DNA of 64,000 nucleotides from Diphasiastrum complanatum. Taxonomy: Eukaryota; Streptophyta; Lycopodiopsida; Lycopodiales; Lycopodiaceae. The position numbers were made by a program, and so were the translations under genes. This document shows positions 12,716-25,074 of this stretch, piece by piece (the first letter of the stretch is position 1; each line of letters opens with the position of its first letter). The stretch is from assembly GCA_029204225.1 (NCBI GenBank), contig CM055109.1, positions 28,414,861-28,478,860 on the forward strand, given 5' to 3'. Under the pieces are notes generated by a model, which did no database searches, was not told the origin of the DNA, and saw only the letters and a program-made list of their open reading frames with translations.

Positions 12716-13257
12716 TGTTGGATTTCATTCCTTCAATCATTTTGTATTGTGGAACTACTCGCGTTGTCGAGACAATGTCGAAGGTGTTGAAGACCATCTA
12801 CAACACGTAATGTCGAAGTAGACCTAAAATGATTATTCGAGGGTTATTAAATAACAACTTCATCATATTTGGTTGTGGAGTATTATCCATTATATTTCAT
12901 GTCCAATCTCTTATGTCCACGTGGCACTTGCCAAGTGGATGACGACGCATTCCGTTAGGGTTGTGCCATCAACAAATAAAATAGATCAATAGATTGGTTC
13001 ATTTTAAATTGAAGAAGAATCATCTCAAGTTTTCAAGAGTATTGACCCTTCTTATGTCTCTTTGTTCCTCCATCTAATAATCATGTGGCAATGAAGCGAT
13101 TTTTTTCTATCATTCATTTTCTTCACTTGTGAATGATGATAATTGTATTCATGATAATATTGAAATAGTTTTGTTATTGAATCAACTATTGGTTTTTCTA
13201 CAATCGAACTATCATTGTCAAATAGTTATTCGACTCATATACATCCATTTTCCAACA
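12716..13257 (+). repeat. Copia 5' LTR (542 bp)
   Basis: Begins TGTTGG, ends CCAACA, and is followed at once by the primer-site word tggtattaaagc (13258-13269), a two-base variant of the tRNA-iMet type. The TG...CA ends and the position before gag support it, though no second copy was found. Confidence 0.7.
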
Positions 13258-13341
13258 TGGTATTAAAGCTGGATCATAGTGTTGGTAACTAGTTCAAATT
13301 GTTCATCTTTATTGCCAAATTTTCTATATCATATTTTTATT

Positions 13342-13632
13342 ATGGATGCGTCATCTTCGAATTCCATTGAAAAGTTGGATGACAACAACTATCACATATG
13401 GAAATTCAAAATGAGGGTGATCCTACAAGTGAAAGGGCTTTGGGAAGTTGTCAAAGGTATTGAGGTAAAGCCTATTGCTGATCCGGCCACCATTACTAAA
13501 TGGAAGCAGAAAGATGGGAAGGCCTTCGCCCTTATCACTCTCAATATCATAGATAATCATATCAGTCATATTCGAAGTGCTCAAACTTTGTTAGAAGCTT
13601 TCGAAAGACTTCAACAAAAACTTCTTCCTTAG
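13342..13632 (+). pseudogene. Copia gag N-terminus (truncated)
   Basis: The ATG at 13342 opens a frame with a Copia gag start: SSSNSIEKLDDNNYHIWKF, then MRVILQVKGLWEVVKG, and a KDGKAFALITLNI block. This is the DUF4219/UBN2-type capsid domain. A stop at 13630 ends it after about 96 residues, where a full gag would have over 250. In related copies at 19.2 kb and 56.4 kb the same blocks occur in the same order. Confidence 0.8.
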
Positions 13633-13689
13633 ATGAAGTCTGGTAGTCATGTTCGAAAGACTTCAACAAAAAAGTTGATGAAACAACGT

Positions 13690-14920
13690 TCGTCGCAAAT
13701 GAAGACTTACAATAAGTCGATTTCTGGTATTTGGATCCAGGTCCTACTCAACACATGACAAGCCAGTGAAATTGCTTTCATGAGTATAGTCAGGCTACGA
13801 ATCATGAGTATAGTCAAGCTACGACTCATAAGTATGTTTCATTGGGCGATAGAGGTACTCACAATATTGATGGTATCGGCACTATCAAATTGCAATTTTG
13901 GGATGGTATTACTTTCATTCCAAATGTTCTTTATGTTTCGAATCTTACAAAATTCTACTTTCTAAAAGTAGAATTGCTGATTTGAGCCATAAATTTGAAT
14001 TTGATTCTAATACTTGTTCAATATTAGACAAAACTAGAAAGATACTTGCACTTGGAAAAAGACAAAGTAATCTTTATAAGCTCAGTCATTGTGATGCTTC
14101 GACTGTTTAAGCTCTATCTACTTCTACTTTGGAAGATAGAGATTTACTATGGCATTATAGAATGGGTCATGTCAATTTTACTTGTCTTCAAAGAACTAAT
14201 AAGATTACTTTTAGTGGAGATGTTATCTTTCTCTAAGATTTATTCATTAATCTCAAGGGAAAGGAGAAAGTTACAAATGTCAAATTAGTACTTGATATCG
14301 CATCAAGTTCGAATTTTGACTCTACTCCAATCAATGATTCGAAAGACAACTCGACACAACCACGACAGCAACAACCAAAAAAGCCAATTCTTTGAAGATC
14401 AAATCGAAACAGATTTTCTCCCAACATATTTATTGACAATGCCATAGCCACTTGTTACTTTTTCAAGGAGCCGATTAGTTATTCAAAGCCAATTTCAAGT
14501 CCAAATGCAAATCAGTGGAAATTAGCAATGCACAAAGAGTATCAATCTATTATCAAAAACCAAACATGGACTGTTATATATCTGCCAAATGGTAAGAACA
14601 TCATATTTTTCAAAGGGCTTTATCGAATCAAGTACAAACTTGATGGTTCAGTTGATCGATGGAATGCAAGATTAGTCACCAGAGGATTCTTGCAAATCTT
14701 CAATGATGATTATTCGAATACTTTTAGTCATGTGGTCAAGCATTCATTGATCATACTTTTATTTTCATTTGCAGTAGTGGCAGATTTAGAGATTTACCTA
14801 AGAGCATCATCCCACTCACAAAGTGTCATATTTTCCTTTCAGCCACTCAATTTCAATTGGAGATTGTCCTTGGGCAAGAAAATCACCTTAGGATTTCATG
14901 CAAATCACAAAATGCAATAA
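13690..14920 (+). pseudogene. Copia pol scraps: protease, GAG-pre-integrase, RT
   Basis: Near 13720 FWYLDPGPTQHMT is a mutated form of the Copia protease motif (usual DSGA changed to DPGP). A gag-pre-integrase piece follows near 14130-14210 (LLWHYRMGHVNFTCL). From 14500 an RT_2 N-terminal piece reads NQWKLAMHKEYQSI, NQTWTV, KYKLDGSVDRWNARLVTRG and then a SNTFSHVVK step. Integrase is deleted between them and the RT catalytic YVDD is absent. All pieces are separated by stops or frame shifts. Confidence 0.75.
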
Positions 14921-15239
14921 GATATTTGCAGATATTCTCACCAACATTGTTGGACCTCAACACATTGGTCTTTTGGTTGGATTGCTTATTCACCATAGAT
15001 TTGAAAGAGAAGAATATCTCCTTCGATTGTGCCTTTTATTGAGAAATTATATCTAAGTATACCTACTATATTCATTAATAATGTAACAAGCATGTTAGCT
15101 ACACCACGACTTGTTGTGCTAGATAATTGAACATATGAACGAATCAGGTTGAGAGGCCTTTGGATCTTGCAGTGGATTTTGAAAAAGATTGTGTGTCTGA
15201 CTTAGATTCAACATACCTTGTCTATATTGCAAAAAGTAA

Positions 15240-15745
15240 AAGGTAAACCATCCTAAATAGACTTTTTAAACAAAGCATCCATATGCCTAAAGTTGGGATG
15301 ACCTAAGTTCTTATGTATGGCACAACTACGCCAAAGATAGTCCTTGACTAACATTCATAGCACATCCATTATGAGACTCCAAAGCATTTAGCTTATAAAT
15401 TCTACATAAGTTTATGTTTTTTTCTTAAGAAATTACCATCATTCTTGATGGTACACACATTATCTTTGAGTTCTACATCGTGTTAATTTTTCACAATTTG
15501 TTCTACATTTATCAAATTCTTAACAAACGTAGGAACATAGAACGCACCTTCAAGTCTCGATCTTTTGCCACCATCTATGATTAGCAGTATACTACCCACA
15601 TGCTCAATCATGCATTCACCATTATTTATTGTATAGATGACTTTATTTGGACCATCAAATATTAACATGAAAGAAAATCATTCCTTCTAACTAGTCATGT
15701 GTGAACTAGCCCCACTATCCATCTATAATGGATCCAAAGCATTAT
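15240..15745 (-). pseudogene. Copia protease fragment, minus strand
   Basis: Reading leftward from about 15740 the frame gives MDSGASSHMT, the Copia aspartic protease signature, then DGPNKVIYTINNGECMIEHVG and a region ending VPTFVKNLINVEQIV, and a gag-pre-integrase-like tail down to about 15240. Stops interrupt it. No LTR could be tied to it. Confidence 0.75.
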
Positions 15746-16529
15746 TACATGACAAAAGACTTCAATACATTATATTGAACTCTTTTTGTTCAACAATGAT
15801 AGTTTGATTGTAGAAAACCAAAAGTTGATGTAATAACAAAACTATTTTGATACTATCATAAATACAACTTATTATCATTCACAAGTGTAGAGAATGATAG
15901 AGAACGATCGCTTCATTGCCAATTATCATAACTCGGATCGAATAACATGAATAATAGAAACAGTGAGACATAACAAGTCATGTGTCAAATTGTCAAATGC
16001 AATATGTATTGCTATATGATGAAAAATACATTAGTTGTCTACTCTGATTGCACTATAATAATAGCGCATCTAATTTTGCTATTAATCTCATACACAAACT
16101 GTAATCACAATAGTTTATTAATGATCAATCTATGCCTATAGAGGAACATATAGAGAGAGAAGAAGACGAATACTCAACTTGGACTGATTTTTCTTCAACT
16201 TAAAATTGAAAGACTAAGAAAACTGATCCTTCGAATATTTCGAAGGACCATGTGGAGTTTTGGCTAGTTTACAGTCGGCCATTTGATATTTGAATAACAG
16301 GTTGCAAATGTACCTTTGCTGATTGATATAAATGAATTGATGATCACGATCTCTGATAAACTGTCATATTCGATAACATCTATGTGACATCCTTCTACAT
16401 TCGAATTTCATTACTAAAAAGTAATGTATCATCAACAAATAATATAATAATAACGAAAAATGAATTCACTAATTTGCAGTAGACATTATAATCAACTAAA
16501 CTTGGTATATAGCCTTGTTAAATCAAAAA
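15746..16529. other. unassigned AT-rich stretch between Copia scraps
   Basis: No coding similarity seen. It probably contains decayed Copia sequence, because recognised pol pieces lie on both sides. Confidence 0.35.
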
Positions 16530-16712
16530 TTAGTTGATTCGATGAATCCATGTACAAGAAGACTGTTTAAGCCCATAGAGAGCTTTTTGAAGTTTGCATA
16601 CCTGATTGATTTTACCCTCCAACTCGTAGCCTTCAAGTTGAGACATATAAATGTCTTCTTTTATAACTCCATGTGAAATTGAAGTTTGCACATCCATCTC
16701 TTTATGTGACAT
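16530..16712 (-). pseudogene. Copia RT fragment, minus strand
   Basis: Leftward from 16712: MDVQTSISHGVIKEDIYMSQ, then EGYELEGKINQVCKLQKALYGLKQSSCTW. This is the RVT_2 segment just before the catalytic YVDD motif. In an intact Copia the protease lies upstream of RT, but here the minus-strand protease piece (15.5-15.7 kb) lies downstream, so the pieces come from a rearrangement or from two elements. Confidence 0.85.
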
Positions 16713-16908
16713 TTGGAATGAAGTAATTAGTTGTGCTAACTATCTTTGGAATAGGTTACCAAGAGCTCCTCTTGATAGTAGTTCACCTTATGAGATTATT
16801 TATGGTAAGAAGCCTAACTTAAAAAATCTCAAAAGTTCTTGGTGCACATGATATGCTTATGTTTTCTTTATAGATGGATCTAACTAGGATCCAACATCAA
16901 GGATGTTG
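16703..16908 (+). pseudogene. Copia integrase C-terminal fragment, plus strand
   Basis: The plus-strand frame reads WNEVISCANYLWNRLPRAPL, then SSPYEIIYGKKPNLKNLK, the end of the Copia integrase core and its GKKPN signature. It lies head to head with the minus-strand RT fragment that ends at 16712. Confidence 0.8.
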
Positions 16909-17560
16909 GAGTGTGATCTTACTCCTACTCACTAATTCTATCTTCTAAGTACTTTTGTAAACTGTAAATACTCACTCTCTGCAATAGTCTATAGAAATGA
17001 ATTCTTATTTGAGACAGTCTGTAGTTTTACATTCATATTTGAACAGTCTACATAAGTACATGGATATTCAAAGTAGAGCAACGAATCGACTGTGACACTC
17101 CACATTCAAGTTTTAAGTCAACAAGCTTTTAACCAACCAACAACATCGAATCGACACAATCGGCATTGTTGGCACTATCGACTATTGGCAGTCGACATTG
17201 TCGACTATCCACTATTGGCATTTTCAAGGTATCGACATTGTTGGTGTCGAATGGCACCACTCAAAATGGAGCTCTTCCTCTACCGAATCCGAAACATATT
17301 ATGTCACCGTTCGAACATTCCACTGTATACAATAACTACTCATTGTCACGCCCATCTCTTGCATTTCAATTTAGACTCATCTTGTAAACACTTACATCAT
17401 GCCTAACACATCAATTTAGAAGAACGAATTAGATGTTGAAACTCTATCACTTTGTATATATACAATAGATCAAAATAAGACTAAGATCATTGAAGTAGAT
17501 AATTACATTTCATAATTTGAATGAGAATTCATTGTACTAGACTATATTGTTGGAGAGAGA
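16909..17560 (+). repeat. possible solo or truncated LTR
   Basis: Starts TGTTGGAGTGTGATC right after the integrase scrap and contains a TATA-like word (tttgtatatatacaat near 17450). No second copy, primer site or clear CA end is visible, so the call is tentative. Confidence 0.3.
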
Positions 17561-18183
17561 GAGAGATGAGAAGAGAGGAGAAAGGTGTCGTGTGTGAGAA
17601 ATGAAAAAATTAGCTCAGGGGGGGTAAGACGATTCTCTCCATAAACATGACTATGCCTATCAGAACGAGCAGAATGGTAGTGATGGAAATCATGATCATT
17701 CTTACTTACGCTGTCAAACCTTTATAAATGAAGCGTCAGAAGAATAATTTGTCGCGAATAGCAAGACAAATTATGTGTCGTGAAACGACGAGCTAGATAG
17801 TGCTCGACTGATAATTAGTCGCGAAAGACAAGACTGAATGATAGTCGTCTATTACCAAAAATGAGCAACTGGAAAAGTCAGACAGAATGAATAATAATAA
17901 GCATAGCACAGATCTAAATGCATAACAAAGATTGTTATCAGATTAAGTATATCAAGTATACATGTCAATAATGTGGTAGAGCACAGGACAATAGCAGACG
18001 AAACTACGTGCTCTACGAAGCTAATTCAATCTGTAAAGGAATGAAACCTTATGACTGACAATAAAGAATCAATACACAAGGCATCTACTTTGTCTATCTA
18101 AGTCTCTGGTGCTAATTTACATACACTCTCCTCTTCCTATCTTTTCGTGTCTATCGTCATCATCTAAATACACAAATGGTATT

Positions 18184-18185
<2 letters not shown>
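17561..18185. other. non-coding stretch, no feature seen
   Basis: A purine-rich start (gagagagagag) is followed by unremarkable sequence with a few direct TCGxGA-type words. Nothing supportable. Confidence 0.4.

Positions 18186-18271
<86 letters not shown>
18186..18271. repeat. (TA)n microsatellite, about 43 units
   Basis: Uninterrupted TA dinucleotides for about 86 bp. The Tyr-Ile open frame across it is an artefact. Confidence 0.97.
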
Positions 18272-18274
<3 letters not shown>

Positions 18275-19101
18275 ATGTTACAGGTGTGCTGATGAAGAAA
18301 GTACAGGGTGGATGTGCTGTCTATAGGAGATCATGGGTGGCTGCAATCGTTGTCCAGTCTGTTAGCGCAGCTACATGGGATGAGCGTGAAAAGGATGCGA
18401 TGTCAGCCTTTGCTGAGGTGAACGTTGGTTGTCAACTGAACACGTGTAAAAACACAGTGTCACGATTCTTTCATCTTTTCATTGCTTGTGAGAATTTGCA
18501 TGTTATTATGCAGACTGCGCGACAACGCGAGTAAATATGCAGCATGAATGGAGGCAGATTAAAATGGGATTTAGGTGAGTAGAGGAAATAAATCCAACAT
18601 ATATGAGTTCTTAAAATCATATATATCAAGAGAGTGAGAGCAACTTAAAAAAGATAGAGAGATTGTTTTATCTATTGGTTGTTTCGATCAATTGTCTAAG
18701 CTTAAGCACACCACTTACTTAGTGCACAACTACTGTGCAATAGGATTCCTAGTCATGATCTTATTATGGTATTACAACAACTTAATTTATAGATTATCTA
18801 TTTTTCTTTCCATGCATTGGTCATTGTCAAATGCTCTTTTAGTATTTTCTCTCTCTATTGATACTATCGTTCCATTGATTAATGTCAAAGTTTGCATGGC
18901 TGACATAGACACCTGTTTATTTACACTCTTCATGGTTATTTTTAGCACCTACCCAAATACTCTACTAAGTTAAAAGAATGTTCTAAGCAATTTTCAGAAT
19001 CTCGATAGTTCGATTTGGTCCTTATAGTTTCATTGTTTTTTTATTGTTTGGGAGATAACTTCAGACACCTCGCTATGCTATAGAATGCATCCCCAACAAA
19101 G

Positions 19102-21170
19102 TGGTATCAAAACAAGTTTGAACTATCTATTTAACTCACGATTATTGCTATTATTCTTAGATCATTTTCTAATCATGGAAAGCTTGACCTATGATATCTG
19201 ATTGATCAACAAATTCGACAGAGATTATTTCCACATGTGGAATTTCAAAATGAGTATGATAATGATTGAAAAAGAACTATGGGGATACGTCAATGGTTTG
19301 ATAGTCAAATTGGCTAAATCAGAATTGTTGACCACTTGAGAAGCAAAGGATGGCAATGCTTTAGTCATTGTATCCCTGAATCTAAAAAATTCACAAATAG
19401 CTCATGTAGCTAATTGTTCCACTTCCAAAGAAGCAGAGGACAATCTGACTGGTTTATACGAAATGACAGATGTCATGACTTATCTCTTCATGAGAAAGAA
19501 ACTCCTATTGCTCAAGATGGGTGAAGGAACTTAATTCAACAATCATCTGAATGATTTCAAATATCTACTTAATAAGCTATTTGTAGTAGGTTTGCAGTAT
19601 CGAATGAAGATGCGGACATGTCACTTCTATCCAAACTTTCTCTCTCCTACAACAATTTAGTATTGCTCTTGGGCAATACTCATGGGCTATCTCTCTAGAA
19701 GTTGAAAGCAAATTTATTACAAGAATAAGTAAGAAGGAAGAGCGTATCCTCTTCAAACAACAAGATAGTCGCCTTGTATTCGGATAAGCAATAGTCCAAG
19801 AAGAAAAAAATTCGAAGGACAAGAAGACAAATATTGTGCAATCTGATTCAAACCAGCATCAACAACACGATCAACGACAACAGCAATCCAAGACCAAACT
19901 CTTCTGCAAATGCTACAAGAGAACCAATCACGACATCAAAAATTGTCAAGTTCTCAAGCACAATAAAGCGAAGAAGAACATGAAGCAACAAGATGGAAGT
20001 TTTGTTTTTGCCATAAACTTTTATGAAGACCCAACACTACTGATGGTACAAGACCTGCCAAAGTAGGAATACTTACTATGATTCATGAGCCTCTCAACAC
20101 ATGACTCCATGCAAGAGCCTATTCGAAGACCTCACTATTTCTAAGTTCGAAGTACATATTCTTTCGAGACTCAAGTTTACACAAGATCGAAGGCCAAGGG
20201 TCTATTTGCCTTCAGTTTCCATATGATATTTCAAGATTAATCTCATGTGTGCTTTAAGTACCCAAATTAGCAAAGAAGCTATTATCTATTAGCAAGATCA
20301 CAGATCAAGAATGTAGAGATTTTTTTAATTCTAAACGATGTACCATCTTAGATGGACATTCGAATGAATTATCTACCTAAGAGAAGGAAATTTATATATC
20401 TTGGGTCACAAACATGCACTTACAACAAATGTGAGCAATTCTAATGTCCAATTGTGGCATCAACGACTAGGACACTTGAATATGAGAGTTATTTTGTACA
20501 TGCATCATAATCTATGGTCAAAGGTATGAGCTTAAATGCTACCTCCGCAAACACTCAAAATGTTTGTGAGATGTGCTTACTAGGAAAACAACCTAGATAA
20601 AGATTTCCCAAACGACAAGCCACTAGAGCTACATCAATTTTAGAATTGATACATAGTTATTTGCGTGGCCCTATGAGCATATCCTTCTTGGGTTCCACAC
20701 CTTATTTTATCACTTTTATTGATGGTTATTCTGGATTATATTCATCAAGAACAAGTCTAAGCCATTCAACTATTTTAAAGAATTCAAGTAGTTTGCTGAG
20801 AGACAAACTGGTCAAAAAATCAAGACCATACGCACTGATTGTGGGGAGAATATATGTCAAACGAAATGTCGAACTATCTATCTTCATATGGCATGCATCA
20901 TCAGTTCACTACCATCTACACCCCACAACATGATGGATTAGTTGAAAGGAAGAACCGAACATTACTAGATGCAACACGAACAATAATATTAAATGCTTAG
21001 CTACCCAAGAAATTTAAGGTTGAAGCTATTTCTACTTCCTGCTATCTACAGAATTATTCGAGCACCAAAGTTGTCGACTCCAAGACTCTCTTAAAAGCCT
21101 ATTATGAGTACAATCCGAGTCTAAAGCACCTTGGAGTGTTCGTAATATTCCCATATAGTAACAATCATGA
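19102..21170 (+). pseudogene. Ty1/copia element: gag, protease and integrase, degenerate
   Basis: A primer-site word (tggtatcaaaac, 19102-19113) follows an LTR-like end (ccccaaca). Gag runs from about 19200: RDYFHMWNFKMSMIMIEKEL, KDGNALVIVSLNLKN, then the spacer region and a zinc-knuckle block at 19895-19940 (CKCYKRTNHDIKNC), in which the second knuckle cysteine position is Tyr. Protease remains near 20085 (QHMTPCKSLFED), gag-pre-integrase near 20450 (LWHQRLGHLNM) and integrase from 20600 (IHSYLRGPM, where the first catalytic Asp position reads Tyr, then FITFIDGYSG, and YTPQHDGLVERKNRTLLD holding the third acidic residue). RT and RNase H are absent. Stops and frameshifts throughout. Confidence 0.8.
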
Positions 21171-22069
21171 GCACACATGTTATGCTTCATGTTCCTCTAT
21201 AGTAACAATCATGATCACACATGTTATGCTTTGTGTTGAAGAGAATAAGCTCACCTGCATCCATCCACAACAATTACCGAGTAAAGATAGGGCATTTTTG
21301 TGGAAACTACAACGGTCTACACCTATTCTCAGTTATTATCCATTCCACAATTTGAAGTTAAACCACACAGTATGGATTTTACATAACTCCAAGTAAAAAA
21401 TTAGATAGATTCTTTTTCAATCCTTTCATAAATTTGCCACCCAATTACACAGATTTTCATGCAATTTTTCTTGTATTCCCTATAAGTAAATGTGTAATAG
21501 CAAGTCATATTATTATGGATGTGTCTCACATATACATACCTTTCGTAAAGTATGGGCTCAAAACTACCTACTTATGATGACAAAATAAATGGTCAAGCTT
21601 TTTCAGTAGGCTTTCCATTATTGAAAAAAAACCATTTTCTTGTTTTTATTAACGACTTAGAGTAAAAAAACTTCTCATAAAGTCATAGTGTAGTTTGTAG
21701 CCATAACTATAGTAAGAAGTCGAAATGGCATATGAAGATTGTAAGATGACTAAATAACAAGTACATGATGGTAAAAAAAAAAATCCAAGTTCTAAAACTC
21801 ATACATTTTGTAACTGGAAAATCATCCTAACCAAAAAAAAAAAATTAATCTACACATCACTTTCAATGGGTATCTCTAGGAAGACAAATATTAATAGGCA
21901 AGTATGTGGAAATTAAAACCAATGGTAAAACCGTTAAGAAAAGAGCATGAGTCATTTACATCCAAAAGTTCGTCAGTAAGTGTATTGGTGCGAAGCACAG
22001 GATATGAACAAAGTTCATTTCATCCATATTACATCACGTCAAATAGTCTAAAATAATTCAAGTATTTTT
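21171..22069. other. non-coding stretch with a short internal duplication
   Basis: A 40-bp duplication (atagtaacaatcatgagcac at about 21157 and again near 21198) lies at the end of the integrase remnant. The rest shows nothing I can identify. Confidence 0.45.
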
Positions 22070-22712
22070 TGTGAAGGATTTCAGATCATTCAAGATCCAA
22101 ATCCATGTCCCTGATCTTTGATTACAATAAGGAGCAAACCAACAATCCTACCAATGTAGAAAAATCAGCATCTACATACAAAATGAGATGCACACTCCAA
22201 GAGATACTGATCAAACATGAACCAAAACATAAAATATGGTTGTTGTCTGTACAAGTACAATACCCTACTGTATCTCACACATGTGGAATCGAAAGTAGCA
22301 ATAAATGACCATTCTACACATAAAATTGCAAGATAACATCATGAGAGTGCCCAATGAGTAGTATAACCCAAAGAGAACCATGTATAATGATGAAATGAGA
22401 GAGAGAAGAGAGAAGATTTGTCTCTCCATGAGTTTCCTACTTTTATAGCAGGTCCAAACCCTATTTGGCCACTTGGCTTTCCCTCCAAAATGTAAGCCCT
22501 ACTATTCTGAGGACTAGATTCAATGTACCCAAAGTTCAAATTTGAATCTCTCTCAAAATCGACTACCAACTTTCCCACACTTTCAAAAAGTGTTTATTGA
22601 ATGTATTTTAAACTAATATAACCTCAAAAAGTTTATCTCTAAGTCTAAAATGAGTTTTGGCCTCAATTGACAATTTACCAAAATATGACTAAACTTGCTG
22701 AAATCTCTCACA
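22070..22712 (-). repeat. 3' LTR of the minus-strand Copia (643 bp)
   Basis: Minus-strand ends are TGTGAGAGATTTC and GATCCTTCACA, matching the LTR at 34045-34744. Its purine-rich gagagagaagagag block near 22395-22412 is short, whereas the homologous site in the plus-strand copy has grown to over 60 bp of CT repeat. Confidence 0.85.
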
Positions 22713-22989
22713 CTCCCCATTCAACTAGTTTTGGCATAGTTTAAACCATACTACTGATCCAACTTTAGAATGATCTCCATACTAAGTATAGATCTCCTTT
22801 CTAATGTTCTAATTACACATCAAGATATAACTAGAACATGAAGAACCAAATAGAATGCAAATGAAATGATTCCTCCATGCTTCAAACTCTAAACTCTCTA
22901 GAAAATTACAGTAACCAAACCATAAATGTGAGTGATGGCCATTTTCTTGCTTGTCTCCTCCAACTTTGTCCTTTCTTGATATGTCTCCA

Positions 22990-23892
22990 CCATAAAACTC
23001 CATGAATGATCCTCCATCTCCATCTTGCCACAAGATATCATCAACACTTGATGACTTGGCCATGAATGCTACCTTCATCTCTTTGCTTCTTCAAACATTC
23101 ATTTGCAAAATGCCCTTTGATTCCACAATAAAAGGATTTTAACTTTGACCTTTCTTTTTTCCAAAAGAGGAAGTCTCACTTGATCTTGCCCTTTAGACCA
23201 CTTGCCTTTGCCTTTGCCCTTGAACTTGCCTTTGATGAACATAGCCTCCTCTTCATAATGAGATGTTGATGCAGATCCACCTCCTCTTGATTGAAGCCTA
23301 CACTCCTCATTCACCAAGATCTCTTGCAAATCCACAATACTTGGCAAAGTCTTTTGAATAGCAAAACTTTGAACAAGATTAACATGATCATCCAACAAGA
23401 CATTAAGCATTAACTTGAACAAGTTCTACTTCCTTAACGCTCTCATCAATACATGCTAACTCATCATTGAATGCTTTAACCCTCAAAACAAAAGCATGAG
23501 TACTCTCTTCCTTAATGCTTTAACCCTCAAAACAAAAGCATTAGTGCTCTCTTCCTTCTTTTGAAAACTTTGAAAGATTTGCCTCCTAAGAGTAAGCAAT
23601 CTTGATGTAGACTTCATAAAGCTTCCCAAGCCTCCAAAGATGATGTGCACTTACCAATCTCCTTGAGAAGTTCACTGGTAACATTCATCTTAATCATGTG
23701 TAGAGACCTTTTGGCCATCTTATCATACCTCATTTGATCTTGTTGAGTTGCTGGTCTCTCCGCCAAACCTACAACAATATCCAAAACATCATTCATCCCA
23801 AGAAGTGATTCCATCCTCACTTTCCACAATGAATAGTTACTTGAGGTAAGCCTATCACTGCCTTCCAACATGAATCCACCACTTGTAGCCAT
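22990..23892 (-). pseudogene. Copia gag, minus strand, broken
   Basis: The start at 23892 gives MATSGGFMLEGSDRLTSSNY, then SLWKVRMESLLGMNDVLDIV and a MRYDKMAKRSLHMIKMNV block. After a gap with a small tandem duplication (the words ctcttccttaatgctttaac and ctcttccttcttttgaa, 23495-23570), gag continues at 23422-23100 with DLQEILVNEECRLQ and the Lys/Gly-rich KGKFKGKGKGKWSKGQDQ spacer. The zinc knuckle is lost in a frameshift (a remnant lies near 23090-23150). Pol is absent. It is inactive. Confidence 0.85.
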
Positions 23893-24575
23893 GTTTCAAT
23901 GACCTGATCTTCTCTTTCAACCTGTTCCAATGCACAAAGCACTCTCTTGAATGTCAACAAATGAACTCAAGAAGAAATCACAAAGATATGCAACCTCTCA
24001 AATCTCTTCTAGCACTTCTAACTAGAAAATCAACACATAGAATAGTGAAATCTTGATCAACCTATGATCTATCCTCAATCTAATGATTCTTGAAACTTCC
24101 TAAGATTGAAACACACTCAAATGAAGTTCATTAACCTCACAAACTAGAGATTCCATCAAAATTAGAGTTTTGACAAAATCACAAAAAAATTTGAATATCT
24201 CAAATTCTACATGCAATTTCTAAAAACTTGATATATCATCTTGTAGCCTCCAATGAGACCTTCCTAATGCACTAAAAATTGGCTAATTAAAATAAACCAA
24301 GTGTGAAATCAGAATTGATCAAGTATATAACCCTATATTGAGTTTTGACCTACAAAAGATCAATTCTACATATGCAAATTTGGAGATTTTTGAGTAGAAA
24401 TCAATCTAGCATGCTCTAGCATTGGTAACTCCTCCAAATCCTTTGATAAATGTGGTTGATCCTTGCATAACCTGAAACACAATAGCTATGATACCATGTG
24501 AAGGATTTCGGATCACTCAAGGTCCAAATCCATGTCCCTAATCTTTGGTTACAATAAAGAGCAAACCAACAATCA

Positions 24576-25074
24576 TGTTGTCATGCCCATGACTGGTCTC
24601 GGGTAGCGTGTCCATGCTAGGGACTGGTAGACCAACAACCCGTAAGTTGATTGTGACTATAAGGGAATTGGGGCCCTTATGTGTACATGGTCATAATTAA
24701 TGGTTGTAGGCCTAAACACATGGTGGTGGAGTTGGTATGGGTCTATCAGTGAGTCATTAGAGATCTGGATGACGTGGCCCAGATAGGCTGCAGAGGTGTC
24801 CGGTGAGGTGTCGCAGTGCACTACTAGTGGTGCATGGGCCTTGGAGGGTATAAGTATACCTGCTGGGCTCTCACTAGTGTATGCTTGATTTTGTGATTAG
24901 TAGCTACATGCTGCTGGTGTGACTCATCTTCCCATGACTCTGATTGATCCATAGCTTGGGGGCTAGATCCGTATGATCTAGGTTTGGTTGGGTTGGTTTA
25001 ACCTCCACCGGTTCCCATGTGTTGTTGCTTTGTATGGTATGCTTAGGCTAGAATCTTGTTGTGAGGACTTTATA
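24576..25074 (+). repeat. gypsy 5' LTR (about 499 bp)
   Basis: Starts TGTTGTCATGCCCATG, a common start for plant gypsy LTRs, contains a TATA-like ggtataagtatacc near 24848-24860, and ends about two bases before the primer site tggtatcaaagc. No second copy lies in the window. Confidence 0.7.

Larger units (their letters stand above)
12716..15040 (+). mobile_element. degenerate Ty1/copia element, 5' LTR present
   Basis: Order on the plus strand is LTR (12716-13257), primer site, gag, protease/GAG-pre-integrase scraps and a short RT piece. Integrase and the RT catalytic core are missing, and no 3' LTR was found before 15.1 kb. It inserted into the older gypsy LTR that starts at 12491. Many stops and frame changes make it inactive. 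Confidence 0.75.
22070..24575 (-). mobile_element. Ty1/copia element, minus strand, pol deleted
   Basis: On the minus strand: 5' LTR fragment (24575-24497), primer site (gctatgatacca, 24485-24496), gag (about 23892-22990), purine tract (ctccccattc, 22713-22722) and 3' LTR (22712-22070). The body is only about 1.8 kb because protease, integrase, RT and RNase H are missing. It is the same family as the plus-strand copy at 34045-37576: the LTRs align and the gag start (MATSGGFMLEG versus MATSSGFMLEG) is nearly identical. The 5' LTR is cut after 79 bp by the gypsy LTR that starts at 24576. Confidence 0.85.
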
